Shown: positions 38,401-48,000 of the stretch, in pieces
Layout of the letters: each line of letters starts with the position of its first letter
Position numbering within the stretch: position 1 is the stretch's first letter
DNA from: BCD1 sp965230565
GTDB lineage: Bacteria > Bacteroidota > Bacteroidia > Chitinophagales > Saprospiraceae
NCBI GenBank assembly: GCA_965230565.1
Contig: CBDDLH010000015.1
Span: forward strand, 310,001-374,000
Direction of reading: 5' to 3'
DNA length: 64,000 nucleotides
Translations under genes and position numbers: made by a program
The notes under the pieces: generated by a model
The model's database searches: none
Seen by the model: the letters and a program-made list of their open reading frames with translations, nothing else
Told to the model about the DNA's origin: nothing

Positions 38401-38451
38401 GAAGATGGGGAAATTGTGCTTTTCAAGGGGGATGTTACGCTGATTCGTTAG
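32413..38451 (+). CDS. giant T9SS type B secreted adhesin-like protein (2012 aa)
   Basis: A signal peptide (about 1-20) is followed by an N-terminal domain seen in many T9SS type B proteins (about 22-190; EDCINAIVICSDG, SGWYYFEF, LEDYDFAVYG). Next come two ~90-residue domains (with LNPTVTIPNDFSG / LNPTVTLPDDFSG) intermixed with about fifteen ~75-residue Ig-like units. These follow the pattern ISG...FCxGDSTxL...GYxxYxWSNG...PGxYSVTVTDxNGC. Four ~85-residue units of the ADAGPD...LDC type follow (about 1420-1755), then a SprB-like repeat. The C-terminus is the 'gliding motility-associated' domain (YIPNVFSPNLDGNNDVFMIF...FKGDVTLIR). It is probably anchored at the cell surface and used for adhesion or gliding. 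Regular cysteine pairs suggest one disulfide per unit. Confidence 0.93.
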   Translation: MSLKPILIVLFSAFPFFLWAQNEDCINAIVICSDGPIDQTPTGPGENDFSNGNNDEDCLLGLEHQSGWYYFEFRTDMPPNSVIEFTVNPYAGALEDYDFAVYGPDVTCDNLGSPIRCSFADDGCLFCPQTGLGNGTTDTSEPASGDGYVAPLVVQPGQGFYLLMDNFNNSSQGFNMTWGGSAAPYLNCLDCELELFPGGPVEVCGGTDPFMLPVSISGNMGAEVYSWTATGGGLSYLSSTNVLNPTVTIPNDFSGSITYTLSVSEETCEVMTEVVVIVSPLPEVMITGPESICSTEEAILSATPGYQMYSWSNGGNTSNITVTDPGTYSVTVTDGNGCQNEDSFTLEVTPAPELSASPPPLLCAGSDPFNMGVSVTGVTGGESYIWSGTAEALGFLSSTSTLNPTVTLPDDFSGFLNYTLTVMEGNCQDMIDIMLAVAPLPGIFISGPEAVCEGQEANLSATSGYPDYQWSNGGSGENISVTLPGTYTVTVTDSNGCQNEESFEVIVNPLPDPEINGDAYVCQGQPSELIVTPAFTSYLWSNGSVEQTATYTEPGVAMLIVTDDNGCEGYTEFAIDDLNIPAPVILGDPEICHDESTILSTSASYVEYFWSDGSTTPQIEVTTGDNFFLTVTDANGCEADTAFFVFQAPELFPVITGDSAICAGDETTLFLIDSYEDYSWSTSETEPSITTTPGTFSVTVTDEYYCEYYAEFTVGENPLPEPEISGLASFCLDASTTISVSEDFEEYIWSNGDSTQSVVINQEGNYSVTVVDENNCVGDTSVFVSELEELEPLILGDPQFCAGDSTVLISEDGYSTYVWSDGTEMQSITLNTPGSVTLSVTDINGCTGATTIDVFENALPQPQIQTEGYFCEGDSVVLETNDAYMQYLWSNADTTSQTFASVAGDYIVTVTDINGCQASAMTTIEEITLPNPAIQGPEQFCPGTNADLEGEEGFSAYQWDNGQTSQIITISQPGTYTLTVTDSYGCVGSNNFSISEFITNDPAITGELQFCPDTETSLTGESGFVSYDWSNGLPGQTAVFTETGPAVLTVTDSNGCITSNMVNLDLFEVTPPMILGEDNFCTGQSTVLTGEPGYISYEWSDGTMDAQLTVSSGGNYSVTALDSNLCYSNTSINIIENALPEPQILGPLTFCIGNFTTLEADQTYQTYQWSTGDTNSSIQANVEGAYSLIVANEFGCIDSTSVFITQETELEPEISGPLEYCENGNTIITAGPGYATYDWSTGESSQSITVDQPGTYLVTVTDFGGCIGDGEVVVIENPLPAPQIEGILQYCAQDSTELDAGPGYQSYLWTGGNLTQQQIVTQPGNYAVTVTDFNGCSNTDIVTVTELPLPQVSINGQFYFCDGDTTVLNATAGYISYDWSIDGVGSQVSVFSEDSYSVTVTDENGCQSATVEFVEEITNPVADAGPDLFLDCDTHTAILMAENSTQGSGFSYQWFGPGINASNETELTPEISVPGTYQLLVTDEIHGCMSYLATTTLTDLAYEPVAILTEPEILNCETETVLIDGSNSDNGSHIIYQWFDGQNNQISGAVENVLPVSLADMYSILVLDTLTACSSMASTNVNEDYNYPIAEAGPNQHLDCIVETVDLNGENSSQGNSFSYTWNSNDGNILSGGGSLVATGNEPGHYFLTVLNSDNGCASMDSVLVTQDITPPIANAGMDMEINCHQSSVELNGLASSIGNQYTLNWTMDNNPAIISTTPLFTVETPGTYQLMITNLINGCESIDEVIVNEGPMAPTGIDFETDTPTCFGDADGALIIQEVLGGEGPYLYSLDEDNFQQSSIFSQLTGGVYEVLVQDVNGCEFEIDVQVPDGNDLWLDLGDDQTIELGDEADLYALFNIPETSISDFTWNPDPEILCDSCFIQNLSPTSTNTYGATLIDENGCSTSDLVTIYVQKNRNVYIPNVFSPNLDGNNDVFMIFSGKGVKEVISFQIYNRWGEQVFQVYNFQPNNPDYGWNGKFRGTPCNSAVFVWYAEIAFEDGEIVLFKGDVTLIR

Positions 38452-38590
38452 TAGTCCATCAAGTAAATTTTTTATGAAAATTTAAAGCCGGACTATACTG
38501 TTAAACAGCTGAAAATCATGGCAATTTTTCGTAACTTAAAGCGGTTGATTTCTTTAAGTTTTTAATCATTTCTTCGAAATTTTCCCGGCT

Positions 38591-39709
38591 ATGAAAATTG
38601 CCTTTTATATCATTCTGATACTACATGCTCTTATTCATTTAATGGGATTTGCAAAGGCCTTTAATCTTGCATCAATTAATGAATTAACACACTCCATATC
38701 AAAACCATTTGGACTATTGTGGTTTTTGACCACTGTACTGTTTCTGGTGACCTTTTTTTTATTTTTAAGCGATTCAGGCCATTGGTGGGCCTTCGGATTA
38801 GCAGCAGTTATCCTGTCACAGTTTTTGGTCTTCACCACCTGGTCTGACGCCAAATGGGGCACAATAGCCAATATTATCATCCTGATACCGGTAATTGTTG
38901 GATATTTTCAAAATCGTCCGGACAGTTTTGAAAACAGGTTTGAATCTATTGTTAAGGAACAATTAGCAACCTCGGTTCAGTCCGAATTATTGACTGCAAA
39001 TGATATTTCTCACCTGCCGCAAATGGTTCAAAAATACCTGAGATACACTAATGCAATTGGGAAACCCAAGGTTCATAATTTCAGTGCTACACTCACAGGA
39101 GAGATGAAACTGGATCAGGACAGACCATGGCTTAACATTATTTCAAGGCAATATAATTTTTATAAAAAAAGGAGTCGCACTTTTTATATTGAATCGAAAA
39201 TGTTTGGTATTCCTTTTGACGGCTTGCATAGCTATCTCGGAGAAAAAGCGGTCATGGAAATCAAGGTCGGTTCCATTTTTACCGTTGCCGATGCTCGAGG
39301 CGATTTGATGACTAAAAGTGAAACTGTAACTTTATTTAATGATATGTGCATTTTTGCTCCTGCCACCCTTATTGATCCAAGCATTGAATGGAAAGATGTT
39401 GATAGCCTAACCGCAGAGGCTACCTTCACCAATGCAGGTCACCAAATTAAAGCCCTGCTCTATTTCAATGAGAAAGGGCAGCTAATAGATTTTAGTTCTG
39501 AAGACCGGTATGAATCAGCTGACGGGAAGGAATATAAAAATTATCGATGGACAACTCCGGTCAATGAGTACCAAAACCTTAACGGACAAAATTTACCGGC
39601 TTATGGTGAGGCTATCTGGCATTATCCTGATGGTCCATTTGTATATGCTAAATTCAATATTGCAGCTGTAGAATACAATTGCAGGGAATATAAAGGAATA
39701 AGGGAATAA
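38591..39709 (+). CDS. DUF6544-like membrane protein
   Basis: A 372-aa protein. The first ~115 residues form about four hydrophobic helices. The soluble C-terminal part begins with the segment LPQMVQKYLRYTNAIGKP, followed by a beta-rich domain with FYIESKMFGIPFDGLHSYLG and YRWTTPVNEYQNLNGQNLPAYGEA. This layout matches the family I know as DUF6544, whose function is unknown. The last codons (for KGIRE) lie in one arm of the hairpin at 39696-39732, so the terminator overlaps the coding end. Confidence 0.72.
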   Translation: MKIAFYIILILHALIHLMGFAKAFNLASINELTHSISKPFGLLWFLTTVLFLVTFFLFLSDSGHWWAFGLAAVILSQFLVFTTWSDAKWGTIANIIILIPVIVGYFQNRPDSFENRFESIVKEQLATSVQSELLTANDISHLPQMVQKYLRYTNAIGKPKVHNFSATLTGEMKLDQDRPWLNIISRQYNFYKKRSRTFYIESKMFGIPFDGLHSYLGEKAVMEIKVGSIFTVADARGDLMTKSETVTLFNDMCIFAPATLIDPSIEWKDVDSLTAEATFTNAGHQIKALLYFNEKGQLIDFSSEDRYESADGKEYKNYRWTTPVNEYQNLNGQNLPAYGEAIWHYPDGPFVYAKFNIAAVEYNCREYKGIRE

Positions 39710-39732
39710 CTATCATTTTATTCCCTTATTTC
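39696..39732. terminator. bidirectional hairpin made from GAATAAGGG phrases
   Basis: GAATAAGGGAATAA (39696-39709) pairs with TTATTCCCTTATTTC (39718-39732) between convergent genes. The plus-strand stop codon lies in the left arm. The same AAGGGAAYAA vocabulary is seen at 17660-17930 and 48985-49030. Confidence 0.65.
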
Positions 39733-39744
39733 ATTGTTGCCTAA

Positions 39745-40827
39745 TTATTTCAAGGCTCCGGGACATTTATACACAATCGCATTAATGTTCATCCCGGCCC
39801 CAACAGACGCCATAATCAATACATCATTTGTATGAATGGAATGCCCTTCGAGTTTACCTTTGAGTACCAGGTCGAACAAGGTTGGTACGGTAGCCACTGA
39901 GCTATTACCCAACCTGTGGATACTCATCGGCATGACATTTTCAGGTACTTCCGTTTTATATTGTTTAAAGAAACGGTTGATAATGGCCCCGTCCATTTTT
40001 TCGTTGGCCTGATGGATAAGTACCTTCTTAACATCATGAATATCCTCCCCACTTTCATCCAGACAGGATTTCATTGCTGCAGGTACATTGGTCAGTGCAT
40101 AAACGTAGATCTTATGACCATGCATTTTGATATAATGTTCATAGGATTCTACATCAGGATTATAGGAAGTACCCCAATGAAGGTAATAAGCTTCGTCATA
40201 AGCATGGGTTACCGCTGCAGTGGAAAGGATTCCCTGAGGAACATCTCCTTCAATAGCTTCCACAATACAAGCTCCGGCACCATCTGCATAAATCATGGAA
40301 TCCCTGTCATGGGGATCAACAACTCTCGATAAAGATTCTGCCCCAATGACAAGGCATTTTTTAGCCATGCCTGCTTTTATAAAAGCGTGAGCCTGAATAA
40401 CACCCTGAACCCATCCCGGGCATCCAAAGAGAATGTCGTAAGCAACACACTGGGGATTTTTAATTTTCAGATTATGTTTGACCCTTGTAGCGAGACTTGG
40501 AAGTAAGTCTGATTGCGTATGTCCGTAGGGTACGTCACCGAAATTATGGGCAACTATTATATGATCAAGCGTTTCCGGATCAATTCCGGCACTTTCAATC
40601 GCACGTTGAGAAGCAACGGTTGCCATATCGGAAGTAACCGTATTTTCATCAGCATATCGCCTGGCTTCTATTCCGGTTATTTCTTTAAACTTTGCAACAA
40701 TATCCTCATTGGGAATGGTATATTTCTCCCCCTTAGCATCATAAAAAGATGCATCATAAAAATCCGAATTCCTCACCTCGTGATCGGGGATAAAACTACC
40801 TGTTCCTGTTATTATTGAATTTATCAT
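39745..40827 (-). CDS. 3-oxoacyl-ACP synthase III family protein (FabH-like)
   Basis: A 360-aa thiolase-fold condensing enzyme. The catalytic cysteine is C136 in FGCPGWVQG, the histidine is in LIHQANEKM, and the asparagine is in HRLGNSSVATVP. It also has YADGAGACIVE and the C-terminal MASVGAGMNINAIVYK. FabH-type enzymes start fatty acid synthesis by condensing acyl-CoA with malonyl-ACP. This copy stands alone, without fab or plsX genes nearby, and differs from typical FabH around the N-terminus (SDFYDASFYDAKGEKY insert). It may be a KAS III paralogue for a special lipid or ketone product. Confidence 0.87.
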   Translation of the reverse strand: MINSIITGTGSFIPDHEVRNSDFYDASFYDAKGEKYTIPNEDIVAKFKEITGIEARRYADENTVTSDMATVASQRAIESAGIDPETLDHIIVAHNFGDVPYGHTQSDLLPSLATRVKHNLKIKNPQCVAYDILFGCPGWVQGVIQAHAFIKAGMAKKCLVIGAESLSRVVDPHDRDSMIYADGAGACIVEAIEGDVPQGILSTAAVTHAYDEAYYLHWGTSYNPDVESYEHYIKMHGHKIYVYALTNVPAAMKSCLDESGEDIHDVKKVLIHQANEKMDGAIINRFFKQYKTEVPENVMPMSIHRLGNSSVATVPTLFDLVLKGKLEGHSIHTNDVLIMASVGAGMNINAIVYKCPGALK

Positions 40828-41056
40828 ATTACCACAATTAGGTTACCAAATGGGGCGCTAAGGTAGCATTATTCCCTGCCTGCCGGCATATTCAATAGGC
40901 TTTTTAGAAAATCAAATCCTCTTTATTTACGTTTTCCAAAGCTTAATTTATGGCTGAGGCCAAGGCTAAGGCTGAGGAAAGGTCACTCAAAAACACCTAA
41001 CAAACCTTGCCCATGTCACGGAAAAACCGTACATTTTGATTCCAAATGGTAATCGT

Positions 41057-41407
41057 ATGGCACAAATACCAATTTTTGATGAAAAGGATGAGGAACTGAA
41101 AAGGTACTTCAGCATCAGCGAAACTGCCGAAATGTTCAAAATTTCCAAATCTCAGATCCGCTTCTGGGAAAAGGAATTTGATTTGCTTAAACCTCATAAG
41201 AATAGTAAAGGAGAACGCCGGTTCACCCGCCAGAACATTGAACAACTGCGTACAATCTATACCCTTGTAAAGGAAAGGGGCTTCACGCTTGAAGGTGCCA
41301 AAAAAGAGCTTAAACGCAGAAAAAATGCCGGCAAGGAAAAACTCATTTATATCGAAAAACTCAAATCGCTGAGAGATTACCTCGAAGACCTTAAAGAACA
41401 ACTTTAA
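41057..41407 (+). CDS. MerR-family transcriptional regulator
   Basis: A 116-aa protein if translation starts at the ATG at 41057, which gives MAQIPIFDEK; an upstream TTG is less likely. The winged-helix domain is typical of MerR: FSISETAEMFKISKSQIRFWEKEFDLLKP, then GERRFTRQNIEQLRTIYTLVKERGFTLEGAKKEL. A lysine-rich coiled coil ends the protein, without the metal-binding cysteines of MerR/CueR-type sensors. Such short MerR proteins are conserved singly in Bacteroidota; the ligand is unknown. The gene is transcribed away from the KAS III gene. Confidence 0.85.
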   Translation: MAQIPIFDEKDEELKRYFSISETAEMFKISKSQIRFWEKEFDLLKPHKNSKGERRFTRQNIEQLRTIYTLVKERGFTLEGAKKELKRRKNAGKEKLIYIEKLKSLRDYLEDLKEQL

Positions 41408-42011
41408 GCACCTCTTTTTATTTCCCAGACCCTAAAAATAATAATGCCGGCACTAAACTTAATTAGTTCCGGCACTATCTAATGACCCTCATGTAATAAT
41501 AATTCGCAATTTTTATTCGCTATTATTCTTATAAGGGAGTGTTGTTCGTCCGTTAGTCTATATAAGTAGATAGTTGCAAACTCCCTAATTGTATAGTTTG
41601 CGAGAAAAAATGAGGGCGGAAAGATTCCGCCCTCCTCTCCGTTTTCTCTGCAAAAATTAACGGTTTTTAAAATAAGGCGATTAGCCAACTTCAAATTGGC
41701 AATGTACTATAGAATATTAAATCTTAGTTTTCTCATAGTGTGTTAAGAATCTGGGGGTCACACATAAAGACAAAGACATTCCATAAACTGGAATGCTTAA
41801 TATATTGGGAAAATCAGACCAACTTTTAATTCATATTAAAAAAATCAACACTAAGTTTCCACAAACAATTGATTATCAACAAGAAAAAACTTATCCACAA
41901 TTTCCTTTTTTGTGGCACAGGCAGGTAAAGCAAAAACACAAACGTAAAAATTTCGTTTTTTAACGAAAACCGGGTTGCAATTCCAAAAAAAACGAAATTG
42001 TTATTTCGTTT
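41408..42011. other. 600-bp structured gene-free interval
   Basis: It contains an imperfect hairpin at about 41442-41476 (GCCGGCACTAA.../...CCGGCAC, a likely merR terminator). A long-range stem follows at about 41534-41586 (GGGAGT / ACTCCC with an inner TCTA/TAGA). The strong hairpin at 41612-41634 is listed separately. Three DnaA-box-like nonamers lie at 41854-41899 (GTTTCCACA, TTATCAACA, TTATCCACA). No protein-coding gene was supported; a 71-codon minus-strand frame at 41479-41694 looks random. Confidence 0.5.
41612..41634 (-). terminator. orphan intrinsic terminator (minus strand)
   Basis: A perfect 10-bp stem (GAGGGCGGAA/TTCCGCCCTC) with a 3-nt loop. On the minus strand it is followed by a T-run. 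No minus-strand protein gene lies directly upstream, so it could end a small RNA or be a secondary terminator for the giant gene ending at 42012. Confidence 0.65.
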
Positions 42012-42013
42012 TT
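41987..42013 (-). terminator. intrinsic terminator overlapping the giant gene's stop codon
   Basis: AAAAAACGAAAT and ATTTCGTTTTT form an 11-bp stem with a TGTT loop. The A-run to the left acts as a U-tract for the minus strand. Related TTTCGTTTTTTAACGAAA text at 41950-41970 suggests a duplicated unit. Confidence 0.7.
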
Positions 42014-45000
42014 AACGCATCAGGATAACCTCCCCTTTTACATCCTCAATCCAGCCATCGGTAAATTCGATGCGGACAAAATAGGCGAAAACAGCCGAAT
42101 TCATCAGCCTGCCATCAAGGGTTCCATCCCAACCATAGGCAGGATTATTGGGTTGGAAATTGGAATTTTGGTAAACCATATTGCCCCAACGGTCATAGAT
42201 CTGGAAAGTCAAAATTTCCCGTACCTCAGGGCCTCCGAAGATCATAAATATATCGTTGTTACCATCGTCATTGGCAGGAGAAAAGACATTTGGAATAAAG
42301 AATTGTCGGGGTTTGACCAGGTTTATTATGATCACATCTGAATCAGTACAGCCATTTTCATCCTGAACGAAAACGGAATAAGCTGTGGTTACTTCCGGAT
42401 CAAGTACCTGTAAAGGGTTGGAGGGGTCTTCAAAAGCTTCTGCAGGCATCCAATAAAGCGTATCATAGGTTTCCCGGTTTACAAGAGCTTCTATCGCAAT
42501 GCTGTCCCCCAAAACCAATTCGACATCAGGGCCAAGGTCAACAATCAACTCTTCCGGTTCCACCAATAGGAATATCTCAGTCCACTCGCAACCATTTTCA
42601 TCCCTGATGACTAACTCGTGTTGTCCTGCCGTCAATCCACCAAAATTGGCAGTCATTGAAAAACTGCTTCCGTTTAATGAAAATAAAAATTCAGGCGTTC
42701 CACCCATAACGGAATCAATAGTGATACTGCCTCCGGACACATTCAGACAACCGGGATCAACAACCGTTGCCACAACTCCCGTCAATGGTGCGGCAGATTC
42801 AAAAACTTCAACCGATTCTTCAGCTGAACATCCATTCTCTGTATTAGTAATTTCCAGGGTATATATTCCAGCCTGACCAACATAGGTGACCAGTGAATCC
42901 TGCCCCGATAAAATAAGCCCGGGAGCGGCACTCCATTGGTATTCAAAAATACTGCCTGTTGAGGAATTCCTGGCATCGATTTTCACCTCCCGAACCTCGC
43001 AATCCAGCAAGTCAGTGACTGGCTCAATAATTACTTCAGGGCTCAGTGTATCAATGTCGACGAACACATCCACCGTTTCGGAACAACCATTTTGCTCATC
43101 TATTACCGTAATCATATAAACTCCCGAATCAAATACCAACAAAGACAAGGCATTTTCCAAAATAACGCCGTCATCTTCCGTAGACCAATAAACGGACATA
43201 CCTATCGTATCGGTCTCTGTGGCATCAATAACCACCTGCTCATTATCACAGGTTATTGCCATAGGTTCTTCAACCATTATTTCAGGAAAATCAGTATTGG
43301 AGACCACTTCAAACTCGAGCGAATCAACACAACCATTTTCCGAGTCTGTAACTTCCAAAAGGAAAGTCCCCGGTTCATCTACTCCGACCACATCTACGGT
43401 AGTTACCCCGTATAGACTTCCATCTTCAATAACTTCCCATTGGTAATTTAAAGACGCACCGGTCGCAGAAAAAGAACCCGATCCATCCACCGCAATACTG
43501 TCTACCAAACAAGTAAGTTCCAACATATCTGCTGAAGCGACCACTGCAGTTGGGAGTAACACATTTTCCGTTACCTCCAAAGAATCCATTGACATGCAGC
43601 CATTGGCATTATCAGTAACCTCCAGGTAATATATTCCTGGTTCATCAATTACAGGATTGGCGGTCGTGTCCCCTGAAACAATGTGGCCCTGATTCGTCGT
43701 CCAAAGAAATGAATTATCATCTCCGGTTGTCATGGCAGATCCTTCCAAAATAATTGTGGAAACGGCACAAGTCAACACCGTATCCAAACCAGCATCCACC
43801 AACGGCAGATTTTCGTCCAGATCAACAACAAGGCTATCTATCGCAGAACAATTATTATTGATATTGGTAACTTGTAAATAATAAGTACCTGCCTCAAAAA
43901 TAACCGCTTCCAGTTGATCGGCATCCTGAATCATTTGTCCGGCATTTCCGGACCAGAAAACCTCGATAGAACCCTCCGGCAGATCAGATGAACCAATGAG
44001 GGTAAGATCATTCAGGTTACAAAGCAGGGTAGCATCATCTCCGGCATCAATCACCGGCGAAATTGTGTCCATGGCAACATTAACTGTCACAACATTTTCA
44101 CACCCTGTGTTGGTTTCAATAACCTGAAATTGATAATCACCGGGAGTCGAAACAGTAATATTAATATTCTCTACGCACTCTCCGATAACAGGATCGCCAA
44201 ACTCATCCAACGGACACCAGGAAACAGTATATTCAGCGGAAGGGGATGGACTATTTCCCGTAAGGGTAACTGTCATATTTTCACAATCCAACATTCCTCC
44301 CTCAATAGGCAGTATCTCAGGGATATCATCTGCAATACCAACAAAAACACTGCTGGTATCTGTACACCCGTTCTCAGTATTTTCAACTGTTAGCAGATAA
44401 GTCCCTTCACAGCTGGCAATAGGATCCAGGGTATTATTTCCAGACAAACAATTCCCGGCGGGTCCCTCCCAGTTATACTCAAAATTATTGCCTATACTGG
44501 ATCCATTTCCGTCAAGAAATACCTGTTCATCATCACAAGTCAAAACCTGATCGGGGCCGGCATCGGCTATCGGTGGAATCGTATCTATGTCGACGAAAAC
44601 CGTATCGAAATTATTACATCCCGTATGGGTATTGGTCACTTCAATTATGAAAGTACCCGATTCCAGGGCTGTCGTAAATTGTTGATCAGTGGTACTCATT
44701 GAGGAACCGGAGGGTGATGTCCAGCTAAAGATAAACTCCGGGCCGGAATCCGTCAGTTCACTGCCAATGGTGACCGCAATACTATCACAGGTCAGGCTCA
44801 TATCCGGACCGGCAAAGGCATTGGGCAGATCTAATAATCCTACGACTGTCACCGAATCTGTTGTTGAATACCCCAGCGTATCGGTAGCAGTCAAATAATA
44901 AACGCCCGGAGCCCCAACAACCGGATTGAGGGTTGTCGTATCAGCTAGTATTTCCCCATCTATGGTTGTCCATTCAATTTCACAATCCGCACAAATTTCG

Positions 45001-48000
45001 CAAAACTGACCTTCCAGGGTTATACTTTGCACATCACAGGTCAGGGTATCCGGAGGAAGAATTTCAAGGCAGGGGATGCAAATCTGTTCAACCACTGCTA
45101 CTGTATCGGAGGCCACACATCCGTTTATTAGGTTCTCAACTGTCAACGTGTATTCTCCGGTAGTATCTATCAATATTACGGAAGAATCAACCTCAATTAT
45201 TCCCGGGCCACCCCAGGCATATTCATAAATTCCGGACTCAGGGGTTACAAACGCTTCCAATGCGAAGGTATCACTCTCACACAGAAAGACGGAGTTGCCA
45301 AAAACAATTTCAGGTGGCGTATTATTCAGGAATACATCTACAACGTCAAAGGCACTGCAATCATTGGTCGTATCTACCACCTGGATGAAATAAATCCCAG
45401 GTGCGTCTATAGGTATTATTGGCTGCGTTGGATCTCCCAGCGTATCTCCTGAAAAACCGTCCGTCCAATAATATTGGATATTTATGCCTGTTGAAGATCC
45501 TGACCCATCCAGAAAAACAAAAGTATCCACACAGGTCAATGTATCCGAAACACCTGCATCAGCGACGGGAACATCTTCATTTGCACTCACTTCAACCTCC
45601 AGCGTGTCACTTATTCCAACAGCAGGGTTTGTGACAACTACCGTATAAAAACCCGCACATATCACATTGATACTCGCCCCCATATCATCCACAATGCACC
45701 CGGGAGCAGGGCTTTCCCAATTATACTCATAATCGAATCCGGCAGGGGAAACTTCCACATTTACGGTAACAATGGATTCCCCACAAGTAATTAAACCAGG
45801 CTGCCCTGAAAGACTTACTTCAAAATCACATTCCAAAATCACCTCAATGCCTGCGGTGTCAACACATGTCTCATTAAAGTTAGAAACGATCAGCTGATAG
45901 AATCCAGGTTCCGAAACTGTTGGTGAATTCCCGGATAATGCAATCAGCTCACCATTGAGCAACCATTGATAAAGCCCCATGGAGGAGGCTGAACCATCAA
46001 GTAAGGCTTCACCTGTTTCACAGGAGATTAAGGCCGTTTCCGGTAATTCGGCAAACAAGGCGGCCGGATCGGTGGCAATAACGACGGTATCTTCACCAAT
46101 ACAACCATTATCAATATCCGTCAAAGTAAGAAAATAGGTACCAGGACAACTGATTTCAATCACTAATTCATCAGAAGCGGTTTCAATACAAGGCCCTGAC
46201 CATAAAACCGAGAGATTTTGCGTGGTATCGGAATCTGAACCATCCAAAATAAGGGTTTCATCCCCGCAAACGAAATCCTGATCCGGCCCTGCATCTGCAA
46301 AGGGAATCTCCTGGTCCACTCCAAATATTACTGTTGATGTATCCCGGCATCCATTATTTTCATTTACCACTTCAAGTTGATAAACACCCGCAGAATCTGC
46401 AGCCGTAGTTGGCCCTCCTAATGGTTCTGTAAAATGACCATCAGAAGTCACCCAGTTATAAGTAAATTCCGGACCAATGGAAGTTGCTGGTCCTCCAAGC
46501 GGCAACTCAGGATCATTACAGGTAAGAATGCCATTCTGTCCCGCATCAGCCACCGGTTGAATAGTATCTATTTCAACTGTAACCGTAACAGAATCCTGAC
46601 AGAAATTGTAAATATTGGTAACGGTCAGAGTATATGCGCCTGGCAGATCAACCAAAACATCTTCCATATCATTCTCTCCAATTATTCCAGGTCCTGACCA
46701 GACGTACGACAGGCTATCCGGAGGGATAGAACTACTGCCATCCAGTAAAACTTGTTCCTGTATACAAGTGAGCGTATCAGGAGCTGCTATAATCGCCTGG
46801 GGAGAAACATGATTCCCCGTTACTTCCACACTGTCAGTTGCTATACAGCCGTTTTCCAGGTTTTCAATTTCCAGCAAGTAAACACCAGCACAGGAAACTT
46901 CTATTTCCAACTCTGTGGGTGTAGTTTCTATACAAGGGCCTGTCCAGATAAGATCAAAGCCCGGACCATTGGAAGAGCCCGCTGCGGAGAGGGTATCAAC
47001 CAACGTCTGGCAATTTATGACAAAGCCATTTCCCGCTTCTGCAAGAGGTGCCAGCGTATCTGTCGCAATTTGAACTATGGAGGTATCACTGCAACCATTT
47101 TCCTGCAGCGTTACGATCAATGTATAATCTCCGCTTCCATCAACTTCCGGCATGGCGATATTGGAGGCAGAAACAAAATTTCCAACATCTGTGGTCCACT
47201 GGTAAGTGGTTCCAGGTCCAACCGTTGTATTAATTCCACCTAAAGTAACCGTTGGCTGATTACAGGTTATTGTATCCGGCAATCCGGCGTCTGCAATTGG
47301 AGCCTCAAGAGAAGCAATGACTTCCACAGTGTCTCTGCTGACACAGGTTGTCATATCTTGTGTCGCATATACTTCCAGGTAATAACTACCTGCATCTTCC
47401 ACAGCAAGCAAAAGGCCTGAATTCAAATAATCCCCATCCAGCGTATACCAGTCGTAAGTCAGCGGCCCGATGGGCATGGAATTACTACCGTCCAGAAAAA
47501 TGCTTTCATTGTAACAATTGATAGTATCCGGTTCGGTAACAATAGCTGTTACTTCCAGTACATTCAGGATCAGATTTACGGTACTGTCACATCCGGCAGC
47601 TGAATTCATCAGCACCGAATAGTTCCCGGCTTCCGTAAAGGTACTATCCCCTACCATGAAACTGTCGCCTGAACAAATGGTAACGGTAGTATCCAAAAAA
47701 ATAGGTTGAAGAACAGTCAGATTCAGGTTGACAATACTATCACACCCCAGCTCAAAAGTCTGGAGGGTATCTGAGAACACCCCGGAATTATAATAGGCCG
47801 ATGTTCCCACCTGAACGGAATCTCCCGCACATATGGTAGAATCCAATGGCGTAAATACAGGATCTACCAAATTCAATTGAACATTCACAATGCTGTCACA
47901 ACCGGCATAATTCATTAAAGTTATGGTATGGAATCCATCGTCCAAAATCGTAGTATCGCCCACCATAATCGAATCTCCGGCACATATGGTTTGCTCAAAG

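Noticed and set aside
41534..41586. An integron attC-like recombination site
   Set aside because: The stem has GTTAG-like text, but the paired core sites and extrahelical bases expected of attC are not there, and no integrase is present.
41479..41694. A 71-codon minus-strand frame across the orphan terminator
   Set aside because: It starts at a TTG, spans a strong hairpin and has no recognisable domain.
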